Of a stretch of 64,000 bases of DNA, positions 30,081 to 45,300 are shown piece by piece (position 1 is the stretch's first letter; each line of letters starts with the position of its first letter). The notes under the pieces were generated by a model, which had not been told where the DNA came from, did not search any database, and saw only the letters and a program-made list of their open reading frames with translations. Made by a program: the position numbers and the translations under genes. Origin of the DNA: Pyrocephalus nanus (lineage: Eukaryota > Chordata > Aves > Passeriformes > Tyrannidae); NCBI GenBank assembly GCA_038380795.1, contig CM076268.1:1351501-1415500 (forward strand), read 5' to 3'.

Positions 30081-33000
30081 AGCTTGGCTCTGAAATTGCA
30101 AAATCCTTTCCAAGTTTGTGCTAACAGACAATTGTCACCACTTTAAAGTTTTAATGAGAACTGTGATGCTTAATTTAGTTCCTAGTTTTAAAGCAGCCAG
30201 TTTGGAAAACAAACCATTGTTTTGCTCAGACTCGGGGTTTCTAAAGTTCAAAGTTTACCATGTAAAAGGAAAAGAAATCCTCCAACCAGTAAAACACAAT
30301 GCAAATTCTTTTTTTCCCTTTTTAGGTAGACTGGAATTCTAAAATAAGCTTATTTATGGCACCCAAGCAGAGCCTTTGATTGGCCTGGCCAAAAGGAGGG
30401 ACCTTCTTTTATACTCTCAGAATTTTTTGATGAGTACACACTGATGCCATATAACATGCAAAATGTGCCTGTTCATAAATTGCTGTATTTTTAGCCTGCT
30501 TTTCCAGGATGATCAGAGGAGAGATTTGTGTGTGTCCTCATTGGCAAAAGGCTAGCAATAAATCCTAAACAAGAAGCCTGATTGCTTTCCAAGAACTTGG
30601 CTGCAGAGCAATTGGAAAAAGGGCAGTAGAACAATGAAAAGCATATTTTGAAGGAAAGAAGGTGTCTGCAGTGACAGCCAAAACCCCATGGAGAATATGA
30701 TTATTGCAACTTCATTAACCAGGGCACTGAATGCAGAATCTAAGTCTTCTCCTCCATCCCTTGACATAAAAACAAAGTGCTTTGTCAGGAAAACGTTGTC
30801 TCTGTAAGCTGAGGAAGTTTGCATGTGGTGTCTCAGTTCAATTTTCTTTTTAGAGCTCAAGAAAAGCTCACCATTGTAACAGCTTTTAAAATGATTTCAA
30901 GAATGGGATCAGCCATTCCTTCAGATATGACACGCTGCTTTTAGGCAGTAGTTGAAAAATATTAGATTCCTTTTCAAGCCTGTAACCATTTCTTTCTGGG
31001 GAAAAAAAAAGTATCCAGAAGAGTCAAGAATATTTCGTTGTATTTTAATCAAGGAAATTCAGAAAATAGGATTTTTGGGGGCCTTTGTGAAAAGAATGTG
31101 TAAGTTTGAAAGACTTCAAAATCTCTTTTTACAGGAGGGAATTGGTTCTGTGGCCATACCTGGCTTAGAGCAAATGTGTGTGTGCAGAGCTGGCTTGAAA
31201 TCTAATTTCTCTCTACCTTGTTGGCTTTGTGGGCATTTAAATGATGATCTCTCAGGTTATTAACACACTGAAGTTATTAGGCAGTAAAACTTTTAGTACA
31301 AGTGTTAACTATGGAGGTTTGAGTAGAGCTACTTACATCTGTTCCATTAATCTCGTGGTATTGCTTTCCTCAAGAGCAACATAATAAACCTAGGAAGAGA
31401 TTGCATGTCTTCATTATCAGCATGTTTGGTTTTTTTCTGAGAATATCATAACGTGGTGCTGCTGAAATCATCCACTCAGAAGAGAATTTTCTGTATTTAT
31501 ACGAGACATGGGCATAACTTTGTGACTCTATCTAGCTTTTTTGTATTAATTAAGAATATTGTGAGATAACTTAGTCAGAACCATGTGAAAGAGGTGGTTT
31601 TAGGGATGCTCTCAGGGGTGCTCTACTGAGGGTGTTAGCAGAGTGCTTGGACTGAACTAACACGTGTGTCTTTGTGACAAACAGCTCCAGAATGAAAACC
31701 TCAACCCCAATCTCACCCTGAGAGGGGCCCACCAGCAGTGTCCTTGTCTCTGTCCCCAGGGAGGTGGTGGATGGGGTACTGCTCTGAAGGCAATGAAGAA
31801 GAAACAGCTTAAGAGGAATTCAGCAGCTCTGCCCAGGCTGTTTTTAGGCCCTGGGGGGATGTTAGACCTGTTTGGTGGCTGGAATTGTTCCCTTCTTCCT
31901 TTGTGCCTGTGGACAGTACAGTGGGTTACTCCTGGAAGAAATACTCAACAAAATCCCCACACCTGCTGGTTACAGCCTCACTTCTTGGCAGATGAGCTCC
32001 CTTTCCACTCCTGCTCTCCTGGCTGAAATCTGCCAAGGATCTCTCTTTCCCCAAGTCAGAAGGTGAACCTGTGTGCTGAGGACTTTGATACTTGCAGTGA
32101 AGGGCCTGAAGCCCAAGCTGTGAATTCAGACTCAACACAGATGTGCTCTGGTCCCCACAAACTGGCTGCTGGGATGTGGGCAGGCTCCTCTTGCACATGT
32201 GGAGACAGAAGTTGTGTTTTTGTTGCTTGGCTGGCCTTACACACTAAGGCATGTGACTGATTCTTCTCTCCACTGTTTTTATGCCAGTGATGCTCTGTGA
32301 ATGGCTTCTGGTTTGCTCTGATCCAAAGACAGCTGCTGAAGCTCTTATTCCAGTACAAGTAATGGTGCTAAAGCCAGTGGAATTTATTTCTATGGCTAAA
32401 AGATCCACAGAATCACATCAGGATCCATACTGGTGCGTTGAAAAAGTTTAAAACCAAATTGTTTTATGAAAGAAGTTACCATATTTATAAAATATTAGTA
32501 AAATCCTAGCAAATAAACAAGGGTTCTGGGTAGAAAAGTGAGAGCTGAGGTTTTCTAACTCATTTTCATTTATGACATCTTCCCTTCCATCTCTATTTTG
32601 AAAATATTCTGTATGCTGTATGAGTTTTCTGTGTGGCAGTGGGTAAGAAGAGAATCACTTGTTCCTTATTTTTACTGGCACGTAATCTAAACAATAACAA
32701 GATGATATAATCCTAATATTTCTTTGAGACCACAGGATGTGAAATTAAATTAAAAGGCCAGGAAAATAAAGAACCCTGCACTTTGATTACACTCAGCTGG
32801 ATTATCTTTGTAATTATTTTCCTTGGAAGATTTAAAAATGCGTAGAGCTTTGTGAGCAAGATTAAGCAGGGAAATCAAAATTAAAGTAAACATTCTAAAG
32901 AAAAATATTGTAAAGATGATGGGCCTTTTATCTAATTAAAAGAAAAAATGCATAGAGTTGCCTGTTAAAAATGGAAGGAAACACAGGTGAGGGGGAAGAT

Positions 33001-36000
33001 TGATGAGGCTGTGAAGTCAATACAACCGGCTCAGCTGCTTCTAGTTCAGATAATATCTCTTCAGATCCAGTTAAGGAGCATTTATTGAGGGAGGAAGGGC
33101 GGGGTTTGAAGGAGCAAAGAGACACTCACAGGTGCTCAAGCCTCGGCTCAGACCCGGGAGGGAACAATGCGAGGAGGGGCTGAGCATCGTCAGTCACAGC
33201 CAGCTCCTCCAGGGTACAGCCAGGGCTCAGACATTCCTGCATCCATCGTTTCCAGCACCTGGGGATGCGTTTGCTGTGCATGAGTGGTCCCATAGAGTCC
33301 CCAGGGACTGCTCGTTGGTTGGAGATGCAGCTCGTTTGTGCCAGTCCTCCCTGCAGCAGTGGGGAAGCTGCTGGAAGCCACTGGGAAAGGCCTTCTGCAT
33401 CATCTTCTCCCTTGACTGCCATGTACTTTTTAAGGTATGAAACAGTTTTGGTGTAAAAATTACTCCATTTATGGGTCTGTCTCTTTAGAATTTTTTTATT
33501 ATGAGCCCAAGAAGTCTTGATTTTTCTCCTGGTTAAATTTTCCTTACTCAAATCTCCTTTACTCATGTAATCCCTTTTGTACAGTTTTCTCTTTTTTTTT
33601 TTTTTTTCCCCCAGGTACTTTCTGTTCCTCCTCAGTTATAATCTTGCCAGGTTTAGCAGGTTTTGTTCTTTCCTGCTGTCAGCTGGGATGGCACAGCTCA
33701 GGTTTTGTGCAGTCATTCCCTCAGGAATGAGTTCCTTCCCCGTGGTGGGTTCCTCGGGGCGGACTTGGCTTTGCCATCTGAACCAGGTTCCTCACCCTGC
33801 CCCTCCTCAAAATCAGCCAGAATAGCTGCTCAGGTGGGGAGGGGATCCCAGCAGGGTCTTTCTGGGTAGTTTCCAGCAGTGGGGTTGCCCCTGGAGCTCC
33901 CTGTTGTCCCGAGGGTGCTGAGGAGGCAGTTAATAAGCTGCAGCAGCTATTTTGGCCTCAGTTGGATATTCTCTTGGGTCCCATTGAATGCATGATTTCA
34001 CCATGAGCTTGGCTTTTCCTGGTAGGCTGAAGTTGTGTTACAAGTTCTAGAAGTTACCATATTTTTGGTAAAATACCTCTTTTTCTTCAGGGCTCAAGGA
34101 GCCAGTCTTTATCTTGTGTGGGTGTGTAGAACAATGACTCCTTGGATGTTGTTTACCAGCTCCCAGTGCTCCTGGGCCAATCCCTTTTTCCTAGCACCGT
34201 TCTCCCAGTGAATAAATTTGGGTGATTTTGTTTCCTCTTTTTATTGCAGCAGTCTAAACTTTTCTGGACCTAAATTCCCGCATTTTGTTCTTCCCTCTTT
34301 TTCTAATCTGTCTAGTTTATTTTCCTTGTCCTCTGTTTCTGACACCACCTTTGAATTTGAGAAGTCTTTGATGTGCTGTTTAAAACACACTTAATTAGTT
34401 TGGATTAAATGTCGTTTTCCTGGCCACATGTGAGGCTGTGTGTGTTTTCACTCTTGTGTTCCCCTCAGTTGCTCTTCAGTCAGTGTTTAGTCTGTGTGAC
34501 AAGGCTCTTCTCTGAAATGACTGAATCTGTTCTTTTTTCCCCCTCTGTGCATGTGTCATGGGGGACCTACATGACTCTATAACAAATCTGTATCTAAAAG
34601 GAAAGCTTTGGACTCTGCTTGCCTCAGTGTGCTCCCCCAGTTCTATCTGTGCTTTTAGTGTGTCCCAGGAAAGGGATTACCTGCCAGGAGAATGGAGATA
34701 CTCTGACATTACAGCTGTGCTCACTTGGCAGCATCTGCACGAGGCACTGATGGAGAATCTCATCTTCTGGGGGGGAAAAGGTTTTTAAAAAAAGAGAGAA
34801 ATGCAGCTAGAAGAAGAGGAGATTCAGAAACAAAGGGAAAATGTCAACGATGCCAAGTGAAAACAGCACCAGTGAGTTCCCCTGTGACACTTCTGTCAAA
34901 ATATTCCTGTAGGCAGTGCAAGAGAACTGACACCTTTAACAAGCAGATGAGTTGGAAAGAAAGGATGCCAGGCTAAATCATCATTTAGCCAAGGTTGCCA
35001 AAATATCTGTTGAAGATATTTATCTATATCTATTTGTACTGGTGCTGTTTAATGCTTGTCATTCAGTCAGGTTTCTGCTGATTTCATCTTCCCCTTGCTT
35101 TCCTTCCTGTTCCCTCTTAGGTCAGATTTTGTTTCTTCCAGGGGATGAAGGTTATGTTGGTAATTTCTTTCAGGCAATGTTCCTTCTTCCATGTTCTTTA
35201 GTTTTGGTTGTTATAGAGTTTGTTTTTTTGTTTATTTATTTTCGCGGTGCTCAGGGTCTCTGTGAAGGAGGAGAGGTTCCAGTGATAAGCACTCTGGAAA
35301 TCAATAGGGTTGCTTTCTGTGGGGAGATTTTGCTGCTTGCGTGGCAAACCTTTCTCCAGCAGAAATCAGTGGAACAACCTACCTCTCCTCTTCTGTTGCA
35401 GGGTGCAGAAATGCAACTGCTCACCCTGTGCGAGCTTTGCAGAGGAGATTTTACTTGGCTAACAGTCATGGAAAATGAAGAGAATCTGGACACTCATCTT
35501 TAATCTTCTTACTGTGAGAGGAAGAACTGTTGCCCAGTGCAACATTTGGAAGCAGTGAAAAAGCTTACAAATACAGGGGTTGGGACTAATCTGTGAATAA
35601 ACCCTTTCTGTCTCCCTCCTTAGAAATTCCACATCCACATTCCGTCTTTGAATCGTGATTTTTGTGTTTTCCGAGGATGCCAAATTATAAATCATACGTT
35701 GACTGAGAATTCCTCGTGAAGCTCACATCTGGGAAAGTTTGTGCTTTGTTTATTCCACCAGCAGCAGAGCTTTGGGAAGAGCTATCCAGCTGACTGGCAC
35801 AGGATGGAGGGTTCTCTCCAGGTTACCAGACACCTGCCCAGGAAGCCTCGTCGTTCAGGGTGCATCTCCTTTCAGTCTTTGCTGAGTGAGGGACATGGAA
35901 GTGGTTCAGGAATTAAAAAAAAAAACAAACCAAAACTTTCTTTCTCTCTGGTTTGGAGAGCTGGTAATAGAACAGAAAAGCATTGGAAATAAAGGTCCTT

Positions 36001-36943
36001 TTTGTCACATATCGTTGATGGACACTGAGCAGCAGCAGGTGCCTGTGGGAAGGCACAGACAGAACAATCCTTCCCCAAGCTGATCTCTGCATCCTCCCAC
36101 TCCTGGGACTTCCTGAGCAGGAGGTGGTGCCTGTCCCCTTTCCCCCCTGGTATTTAACAGGGGGATCTATCCTTTACAAATGTATTGAATCCATTTTTTG
36201 GGCCACGTTTCTGATTTTGGCCTGAGCAGCTTCCTGTGGCAATGAGTTCCATCACAAAACCAAGGCATGCAGGGTTGCTCACATGTGCACTTCATGAGGG
36301 ACTCTCGGTCGATGTATGACTTATGTTTTGGCAGCCTCAGAAAGCAGTCCTTGTGAAGATGTGCAAGTGTCTTGGAGGGGAAAGAAAGGGAATCATCCGC
36401 AAATCAATCAAATACTTCTGTTTTTTTTGTTGTTGTTGTTGTGTTGGTTCGGTTTTTGGTTTTTTAACGTGTTAGTTTCATTGCTTGTGCCCTAATTTCT
36501 ATTAGAGCATCCATGCTTTATCCTTTATCCCTAAATGGTCTTTCTCCAGGCAGAGAGGTCTAGGTCTGTCTCTGTCCCTTGGCCTCTCTGATCCTGTGTC
36601 CTTTGTGAAATGGGTGACCAAAGTTACACAGCCCGTGTGGGCAGTGGCACAGCCACGCTGACCACTTCATCCTTTATTCTGTTCACCATCTGAACTTGGT
36701 GTTTGTTTGCTTTCTTTCCCTGCTGCCACAAGCATTCATTACTAGGCCTACCAACAGCGACCTCAGAAATTTGTCTCCTGAGCAGTGATGTTTAATTTGG
36801 AGCCCACTGGTGGGTGAATATAGCAAGGGTTGTTTTCCTTCATGTGCAGTACTGTGCTGTCTAACACAGAAAAGAGCATTTTTTTGTCTCCTAACTCCTG
36901 TGTGATTCAATACTGCAACATACTCCTGCAACTCTTCACAGGC

Positions 36944-36967
36944 TTTTTTTTTTTTTTTTTTTTTTTT
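36944..36967 (+). repeat. Poly(T), 24 nt
   Basis: Uninterrupted T homopolymer within GRK5 intron 1, next to the possible old LINE remnant. Confidence 0.95.
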
Positions 36968-36979
36968 GTTACAGCTGTC

Positions 36980-37160
36980 CTGAAGAAATTCATCTTGGCA
37001 GCAGATGCCATCTTGCTATTTATCTCTTTTCCAGACCATTTATAAATACAGTGAATAGTCTGAGTCCTATTGCAGATCTTTGTGGCACCCTGCAAGCAGC
37101 CTTGCTCCTCTGGCAAATCCTTATCCCTGTTTTTCCATCTTGTCAACTGCTACTGACTCA
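36980..37160. mobile_element. Possible old LINE (CR1/L3-like) remnant
   Basis: The run ccatttataaatacagtgaa ... tttgtggcaccctgcaagca recalls an older CR1/L3-type segment seen in amniote genomes. It is too diverged to be sure from memory. Confidence 0.3.
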
Positions 37161-40100
37161 CAGCAAGGTCTCCTCTCCAGAAACGGTTTAGATTCTTGAG
37201 AGCTGTTGGTGAAGGTCACTGCCTAAAAAACCCAACGTTCAAAAGTGTCAAAATCCACCTGCCCGAGCAGCTTTGGCCACAACCAACTTCTCCCAGGGGT
37301 GGAGAGGCAAAGGGAGAACCTGTGAGTGAGAGATGTAGGACTTTGCCAGCTGATGGCAGTATTTGAAGGAGCCATTCCCGAGACAACTGAGGGTTGGCAG
37401 AGGAATCAGTGTTGCACCAAGGGCTGAGGGACGAGGTCCCGGGTGAGCACCGTTAAAATGGGCACTGCTTGAATTTACCCATCGCATCTTTGGCCCATCT
37501 GGGGCTGTTGTAAGGTCAGAGATCACTTCTAGTGCCAAGAGGAGCGTGGTACCTGCCAGTAGGCCACTGGCCACAACACACTTCAGAATATAACCCCACC
37601 CAAACCTTCCATCCTGCCCCCAAATCCTGCCAGTGCTGGGGAAAAAAAAAGGAAAAAAGGTTCTTTCAGGTAATTATCCTGAAGGACCTGAGCACTAAAT
37701 ATTCCCCTCTGTCCATGCATGCATGCACAGGATGAACCTCTTTCATCAGGCAGCCTAATCCCAAATCCCTAGCAGGTCTCGGGACATTTGTTACTCTGGC
37801 TCACGCAGCCCTCCAGCTGCAAAATATTTATTTGGCTGTGAGAAGTCTGTGAAGGAACAATCTCCGATGGATCCAGCGTATTGTTTTCCTTTTTTGGGAT
37901 GCGTGTTTGCCTCCAGCTGCCAGAGGGGGAACACGTCTCTCTCTCTGCTGTGTGCCATGAGCACCAGGGGCTGTGCAGGGCTGCCAGGGTGGGTGGCACA
38001 GGTAGAGCCCTGCTGTGCTTGCAGCCTGCACTGCACACGGGCTGCCCAAAAGTGACGCCGTGATGTCACTGCACAACACGTCAGTGTTTACCCTTGCTGT
38101 GATTTCGGGTGGTTCATAATTTATCCTCGCTTAAGGACTGAATAATACCATGACACCGGGATTTTTTTGTGGAGTCAAGTGAAGGAAATAAACCCTGGCT
38201 CCGTGAGCACAACTGGGAAAGCAGATAGGGAAATATATTATTTCTTGGGTGACCTCTCCAAGACCTCCATGTGGTGGTTGGTATAAACAAAGTGGTAATT
38301 GCAAAGTTTGAAACAAGGAGGAGGCAGCTTTTTTTACAATTTATGGATGTGCTGTGTAAATGACCCTGCCCAGCTGAAGCTCAAGTCTATATGGTACAAA
38401 CCCTTTGCAAGGGGATTGTTTGAATATATTTTGAAGCAAACATTTCCCAGCTGTGTGAAGGCATGAAGCCTGTGCAAAAGCCCAGAAATATTTTACAAGG
38501 TGAGGACAGAGCATGCTGTTGTTCAGAATGCCTGGCCTAAATTTTCAAACATACTTAGTGAATTTTTTTTTTTTTTTAAATATATTTCAGTTTTTAGATA
38601 CAATGAGTTGAGAAGGAAATAAAATAGGGAGTTAGATATTGGACACGAAGCTCTGTTAAAATGCCAAATGTAAGAGGTTTGGCATTTTTGTAGGGCCAGA
38701 TCCTGAGGAGGACAGGCAGCAGAGCTTTGCTCTCTGCCCTTTGTTCATCTCCTGGACCAGGGAATGCAGAGGGTTGCAGTGCTGCCTGTGTGAATCTGCT
38801 GGTGCAGGTGTCAGCTGAAGATGCCATCCTACAGACACTGAAGCAAACAGTAAATTTCAGACCTGAATAGTCCCATAAGGTGAACAATTTGTTGGCAGAG
38901 GTGATTTGAGCACTGGCTCATCAGTGAAAGTAAATGCTTCCCTTCCCAGCCTCTTGTCTGCTTGTGTACAGAAAGTCACATTTTGTATAAGCACTTAGAG
39001 GACCCAATGCCTAATTCCAGCAGATAATTGTGGGGAGACTGCTTTTCAAGAAGGTTTTGCTTGTTTCATTAAAAATGAGATGAGATTTGCAGATGCTTCT
39101 CTAACATAGATCTGCACTATTGCCATTATCTTTTCATCTGCACGGATTGCAAATTACAGTGACCATGTTTTAAAAAAACACAACAAGTGATATGTTAACT
39201 CCTCTAATATCTCGTTGCAGATGAAGTTTCATTTATCTTAGTAGATGAAGTCCAGCTGGAGGATGAAGCTAATTTTTAGGATTGCATAATTTTACACAGA
39301 AGTGAATTTTGCTTTTCATAAATCTTACCGTTTTCCTCGAGGGAGGGGGAAGAGGGAGAGAGATAGCTTAGCAGGAGTTGGTTGTTTTGATTTAAGAGAA
39401 TGTGAGGAAATGGTATCTTCCAATAAATACAATTTTTATTAAAGTTGAATACTGTGACAAATAGTTTAGACTCAGAATGTCAGATTTGGTATGTAAGCAG
39501 AGCAACTCCACTGAGATTTGAGTGCATTGCTAAGATTAATGAAATATACTTTGTAAAGAAGGGCAATGATTCACTGAGTAAAAATAGGCAGCTTCTTAAA
39601 GACCTTGTAAACACAGCTATTAATTTTACGACCAGGATCTTCTACTCTTTGTCTTAGTCTGAGAATAATGCCACTGCTCTCCATGGCAGTATTCCATGGG
39701 TACAAACTCAGCTCTTAAATAGATTTTGAAATGGATTTTAAAAGTGGCCACAGTTGCGTTTTTGTTTGCATGTTTTGTCCATATCTTGGCATCTCTTCGT
39801 GATCCTCTAACTGTATAACATATTCATCTCTTTTATTTTAAGCCATCACCCACACCCCAAACCCTGCTTGATGCACTTGTTGTAGTCAGCAATAACAACA
39901 GGAAAGGAGCCACAGCTGACAGGGCCCTTCTTTTATACCCCCTTATCTCAGGGGCTGCACTCTGGAGAGCACTCCTGGGTGTGAGGCACTGATCCCATCC
40001 CCCGGTTTTGATTGTGCTGAATGCTTAGTTTGGTGCTGTACTTCACTTCTGATGTGAGGGAAGGGGAGTGACTTCCCCCTGCTTTCTGCAGCCTCAGGTC

Positions 40101-42311
40101 TGTTAACTTTTGTTCATTCTCTTCGGGATCAGAAAGAAGCTTTCCCTGGCTTGGTGCAGCTTTGTGGGGATCTTCCCAACAGCTCCTGTCTTATCCCACT
40201 CTCTTCATCTTCTGCATGAAGCATATATTTGTTTTCTCTCAAAAGAAGGAAGCTTCAAAATTTGGGCAGGAGCCAAAGGCTCAATTCAACCTCAGTGGTA
40301 TTAATTTTTCTTTAATGGAACATGGCAAAATCATCATCATTTTCTATTGAACCCACTGGCCATGAGTGTCTTTTTTTCCTTCCAGCTAAAAGCACAAGAA
40401 GACATACTTAGGTGCCAGCTCCTTTCACTTTGGACAAAGAAGCCAAAGGCCAAGTTTATTGCTTATGCAGGAATATTGGTAATCACTTTGTATCAGTGGG
40501 GTGAGCACAGACATCATGAACACTAAAACACCAAATATATCTGTTTGTATTCCTTTGGAAAGTGGGGGAATACAACCTGAGCTGCAGAACTGTAGGGTTC
40601 TTTTAATTTTCTCCTCACCTTTTCGATTTACTGTTTTTACCATTCTTGCAGGATCTTGAACCTCTGTTTTTAGACTAAATAAAAAAATCCAGTAGCTCAT
40701 CTCCATACAGTAACCTGCCTATAGGAAGAACCAGTCCAGTTGACCAGACTGGTATCTGGATATTTATAATTTCCATGTCAATCTGTAACAATTGTCACAG
40801 ACCTAATGGTAACCTGTGCTCTGACTGAACCTCTTTTTTAAAAATGAAGGAGTGTTACTTGACAAGCAGCTCCTTTCCTGGCCAGGTTTGCCCACAAAGC
40901 AATGATTACAACGCAGTGAGAAGTGATGGGATGTGACCTGTGATGGTGGACATGCTGTCATTTATAAATGTTCCTGTCTGTAGCTATCTGTGTCTGCCTG
41001 TGGTCTTATTGGACATGTTTTTCATGAAGACATAATAATACCATGGATCTTCTGGGATTGCAGAGGCCCTTTCCTATGCCTGGCTGTGATGTGTTTAGAA
41101 ATGGTTTGGAAATGGTCTTTGGTAACTATTTCAGTGGAACTGGAGCTCTAACCCCATTGCTGTGCAGGGGCTGTAAGTGCTGAGGACTCCTCACCCCTGC
41201 AGGCCCTTGCAGAGCAGCAAGGCAAGTGCAGGTAACTCATTGCCCTGCCTCCACAGGGCAGAGAAAACAAGATTTCACATGTGCCACTCTGGCTGGCACA
41301 GGGGCTAGCACAGACCAGGCTGTGATTTGGAGCTTGTCCTGCTCTGCAGCAGCTCTGCAGCCCCTGCTCCTTCCTCTGGCTGAGTATTGCAGCTGTAATC
41401 CAGTCCCTGGTGGATGTAATTCCTGTTCCTTTGTCCCAGCTTTGCCTGCAAGGGGCTCGTCCCCTGCCTTGAGTTGTTTGAATGCTGGCAGCCTGCTGCA
41501 GTTTTTAACTAAGGGCCCCTGAGAGGATGCTGTAGCTGGGATTTGGGCAGGGTCAGTGGTGGAAATTATTTTCCCTCTGCTGGATCCCAGGTGTTGTGCA
41601 GTGCCCTTCCCTGGCAGCCAGGGCACTGCCAGCCTGGGGAGGGCTCAGGGCATGGCCCCTTTGGCCAGCCCCTGAGAACAAGAAACTTTCAGGCCTGGGA
41701 GATGCATCAGGGACTTGCAGCTGTTTCAGAAGGGGCTGGGATCAGTGAGAAAGTGAACAGTTATTCTAACTGTGAGTAAATCCTGCACCTGGAAAAAGGA
41801 AAGGACTCAGGAGACTGATAGGGGAGTGGAGCAGCCACCATGTACCATTCCAAATTGTGTTTCCCAGCACTGGCATAGAAAACTGGTGGGTTTTTTTGTC
41901 TTGTGAGTCATGATAGATGAGGCTGAAGAAGTGGAGAGTAGTCTCTACCACCAGTTAGCTTTGTGCATCTGAGTCAAGTGTTTTATCTTCCATGGCCAAA
42001 ATCTCTTCTGCAGGAGATTCTGTAGAGCAGCTGAACTTAAGGATCTAATAAAGGGGATATTAATGCAGGTGTCTCTGTTACATGGGAAACAGAGTATGCA
42101 ATGACGTTCCCTCCTTCTGTGGAACTGCATGTGGTTTTTATTTTCTGTGTATAAAACAGCGTATTTTATTTGTTTCGTAGTAATCTGTAATACATGGGTC
42201 ATTGTATTCTGCAGTAACTTACCCCAATTATTCAGGAATCATCCCCTATTTAATTGTTATGACTAATTTTTCAGCCTGGTTCCTCAATTAGCTGTACCAT
42301 GTAAGCAAGTT

Positions 42312-42330
42312 AAAAAAAAAAAAAAAAAAA
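42312..42330 (+). repeat. Poly(A), 19 nt
   Basis: Uninterrupted A homopolymer in GRK5 intron 1. No attached mobile element was recognised. Confidence 0.95.
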
Positions 42331-45300
42331 GCTTGTCATTAATTATCTTATGGGGAAATCATGATTAATGCCACAATAATATCCCAGAAGATCAAGGAAC
42401 ATTGCAATAGCTGACATTCAGGGGACTTTCCCTTTGAAGTCACTGTAGACTTTGGCTGATTGAAAACCCCAGGACTATGTCCATGTTCGTCTTTTTTCTC
42501 AAAATTAGGTAAACCAGGTGAATTCTTTCCGCTGATATTTTCTGATGATATTCTGTTTTGGAGGTGACTGCATGTCATGTTCTTTCTGAGCCACTGAAAC
42601 CGAGCACGCCTCACATTTTCTTAAGCACCCTTATCTGACCATCAAAATTTACAGGAATGGCTTAATTCATTAAATTCTTGAAAGTTTTCTGAAAGCTTTT
42701 TGAAAATCCTGGTTTGCTTTCTCAGTTTGGGGCTGCTCTTTGCTGACACGTGAAAGGGAGTATGTACATACCTTACAGCTGATGGCATTCCTCCTGCAGA
42801 GTCCAAAACCCTCCAGTGGGCTCAGATGGATTGCATTCAGCAGCAGTTAAAAGCACATATGGTGTGCTCGAGCCTTTTGTAGGCACTTAACCTTTTGTCA
42901 CAAAGTTGGTTGCTAGCAGCTATGCTGACAGCTCAGTGATTTCTCAGAAGTAACCATTAGTGTTTCCTGTCCTCCTGATGAACTCTGGAAGTATTAATTG
43001 TTTACCTCTGATGATGGCAGTGCTGCAGATGCTGAGTCCTTTAGTGCTGCTCAGTGCTGGCGAGCACGGGGAAAGGTGATGCAGCCTCTTCCCTGAGCAA
43101 CGGGAAGCTTAATTAATCCATGGACCCAGGTAGGCATTTGCAGCCCACGAGGTTAACTCGTGTTATTTCACCTCACCTCTTGACTAGAACCTGCAGGGAA
43201 AGTTGTCCCCTCGTTCAGCAAACTTCTGCTGGCCTGAATTCTTGCGAGTGTTCCTGCAGCTGTGAAAGTGTCTCACCACGGCTGCCGTGGGATGATGATG
43301 CAGGGAAAGGAGTGTGCGTTGGTTGGGGAGCTGCTCCTTTCCTACAAACAATTTACCCAAGCAGATTAGGATCTGAGATTTTCCGAAGTGCAAGTGCAGT
43401 AAAATGCAGTGGAAAGCAAGAGCTCCTGCTGTACTGTAGCTGCCTGTTAAGCTCACAGCTGAAGGGAGATGGAACATACTGGCTGCCCCACGTGAAAGCA
43501 GTGGCATTCAAATCTCGGTTTTCATCAACAAACTCGTTTACATTAAAAACAGAAGAACTGCTCTGAAAAGCATCGAAGAAATAACTGTTATATGGGAACC
43601 CACAGCTTCCCTTCACCCCATTTTTTTTGTTGTTTTTTTTTTTCTCTTATCCATTCCTAAACATTTATCCTTACCATTCATCAGTGATGCTACGCTCCAA
43701 ACAATAAAGCTCTTTCCTCCCATCGAACTAAGATTAAATATTTTGGCTCTGTAGCAAACATACAGGTAAAATGCCATCTTAACGTTATAAAAAGAGTATC
43801 TCAACTTCATTAGAGAGGTAAAAGAAATGAGTGCTGTGTTGAGACACTGGTGCAAGTGGGAAGGTCTGCTGAAATGTCACCACCTGCCCCCCCCAGCCAA
43901 ACAAAAAAACCCCAAAACAACCAAACCAACCAACCAAAACAAACAAACAGCCAGTGTTTTAGCATGTTTATAAGAGTCAGTTGTTCAAAAGAAATGGTTT
44001 CAAAGCTGAACTTACTAATTTGATGCTGTGCATGAGTTCCAGCAGCACAAGTCTCGGTATGAAATAGTGGTGTGGGCTTTCACCATCAGCTGGTTTAAAA
44101 TGTCTACAGCTTAAGTTGTGTTCATGCTGCATAAATGGGGGCTTTTCAGGTGCATTTGAAGCTTGTAATCAAAAAGCTTGGTGGCAAATGAGGATGAATA
44201 ATGCAAAGGTGAATCACAGTTTTGACATGTTTTTTTTTTACTCACACTGATGTTTCTCCTGGTCACAGCAAGTGACCGCTGGCTCAGAGTGCTCGTTCTG
44301 AGCTCGGGGTGACCCCTTGCATCAGACACAGGAGGAAATGAAGAACAGGTTGGCTCCATTAACAGCCTCATTTGTCACAAGGGGTTTTTTGGAAAAAGCC
44401 AGGGCTCTGTGAATCCTGAGGGAAGGGTTATGGACAAACAACACAATCTCTGCCATAGCTGACTCGAGCCATTATAATGAGTCCTGCACTTCCATCAGAC
44501 ATTCTGTTGTTTTGCAGGGTCCTGCAGAGTGATAGCCATGCTGCTGGTCATGCACTTACAGGGCATTTAAAACCCAGTGAAGATGGGCAATGGTGCCAGA
44601 TGTGGTCAGGAGATCTGATCCATGATGCTAGGGTTTTCCCTTCTCCTGCAGTGGGATGTGTGGCACAGAGCCATTGCCCTGAGCTTCTCTCCTTGTGTTA
44701 TGGCCTGGGCTGTGAGCCTGGACAGTGCCAGCATTTGCTGAAGGAGGAGAGATTGCAGTGCTGGAGCAAAGCCTGGCCAGCATTGGGATCAGTTTGGGAC
44801 TTTGGGGCATCTGGGAGAGGAGCAGGGGAAGGTGCTGGGTGGGATGTCTCGTTCCCTGGGCTTTGAAGAAGGCAAATTAAATCTCCCAGTTTCTTGTGTG
44901 CTGCAGTTTGTGCTGTGCAGTGAAGTCCCTGCAGGGAGGGGTCACAGCCCCCCGAGGGGATCAGATTGCCCAGGTCGGGGGGAAGGAGTGGAAAGCAGGA
45001 AGAGGAACTGAAGATTCCACTGGTTCCCTGTCTGGGAGGTTTAATAGTGTCAGGTGGGTTGTGCCTGTGCTCAGAGCAGCGAGGGGGTTCCCTGTGGGTA
45101 AGAACAGCTCCAGCTCGTTCCCAGGTACAGCTCAGTGCCACACCAGCTCCCCTGAGGCTCTACCAAATGCCTGCTTTGAAAAAAAAATAGTGCTGATAGT
45201 AAGTTTTATTTGCAGCCTGCTCTTTTAAAGGCAGGGAAGGTTTTCAGGCAGTTTAGCAATGTTAGGTCTGGCTAAGCTTTTACATCCACACAGGTGCCTG

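Noticed and set aside
34952..35503. 183-codon plus-strand ORF in GRK5 intron 1
   Set aside because: No recognisable family, promoter or poly(A) context; length is within chance expectation for a window this size.
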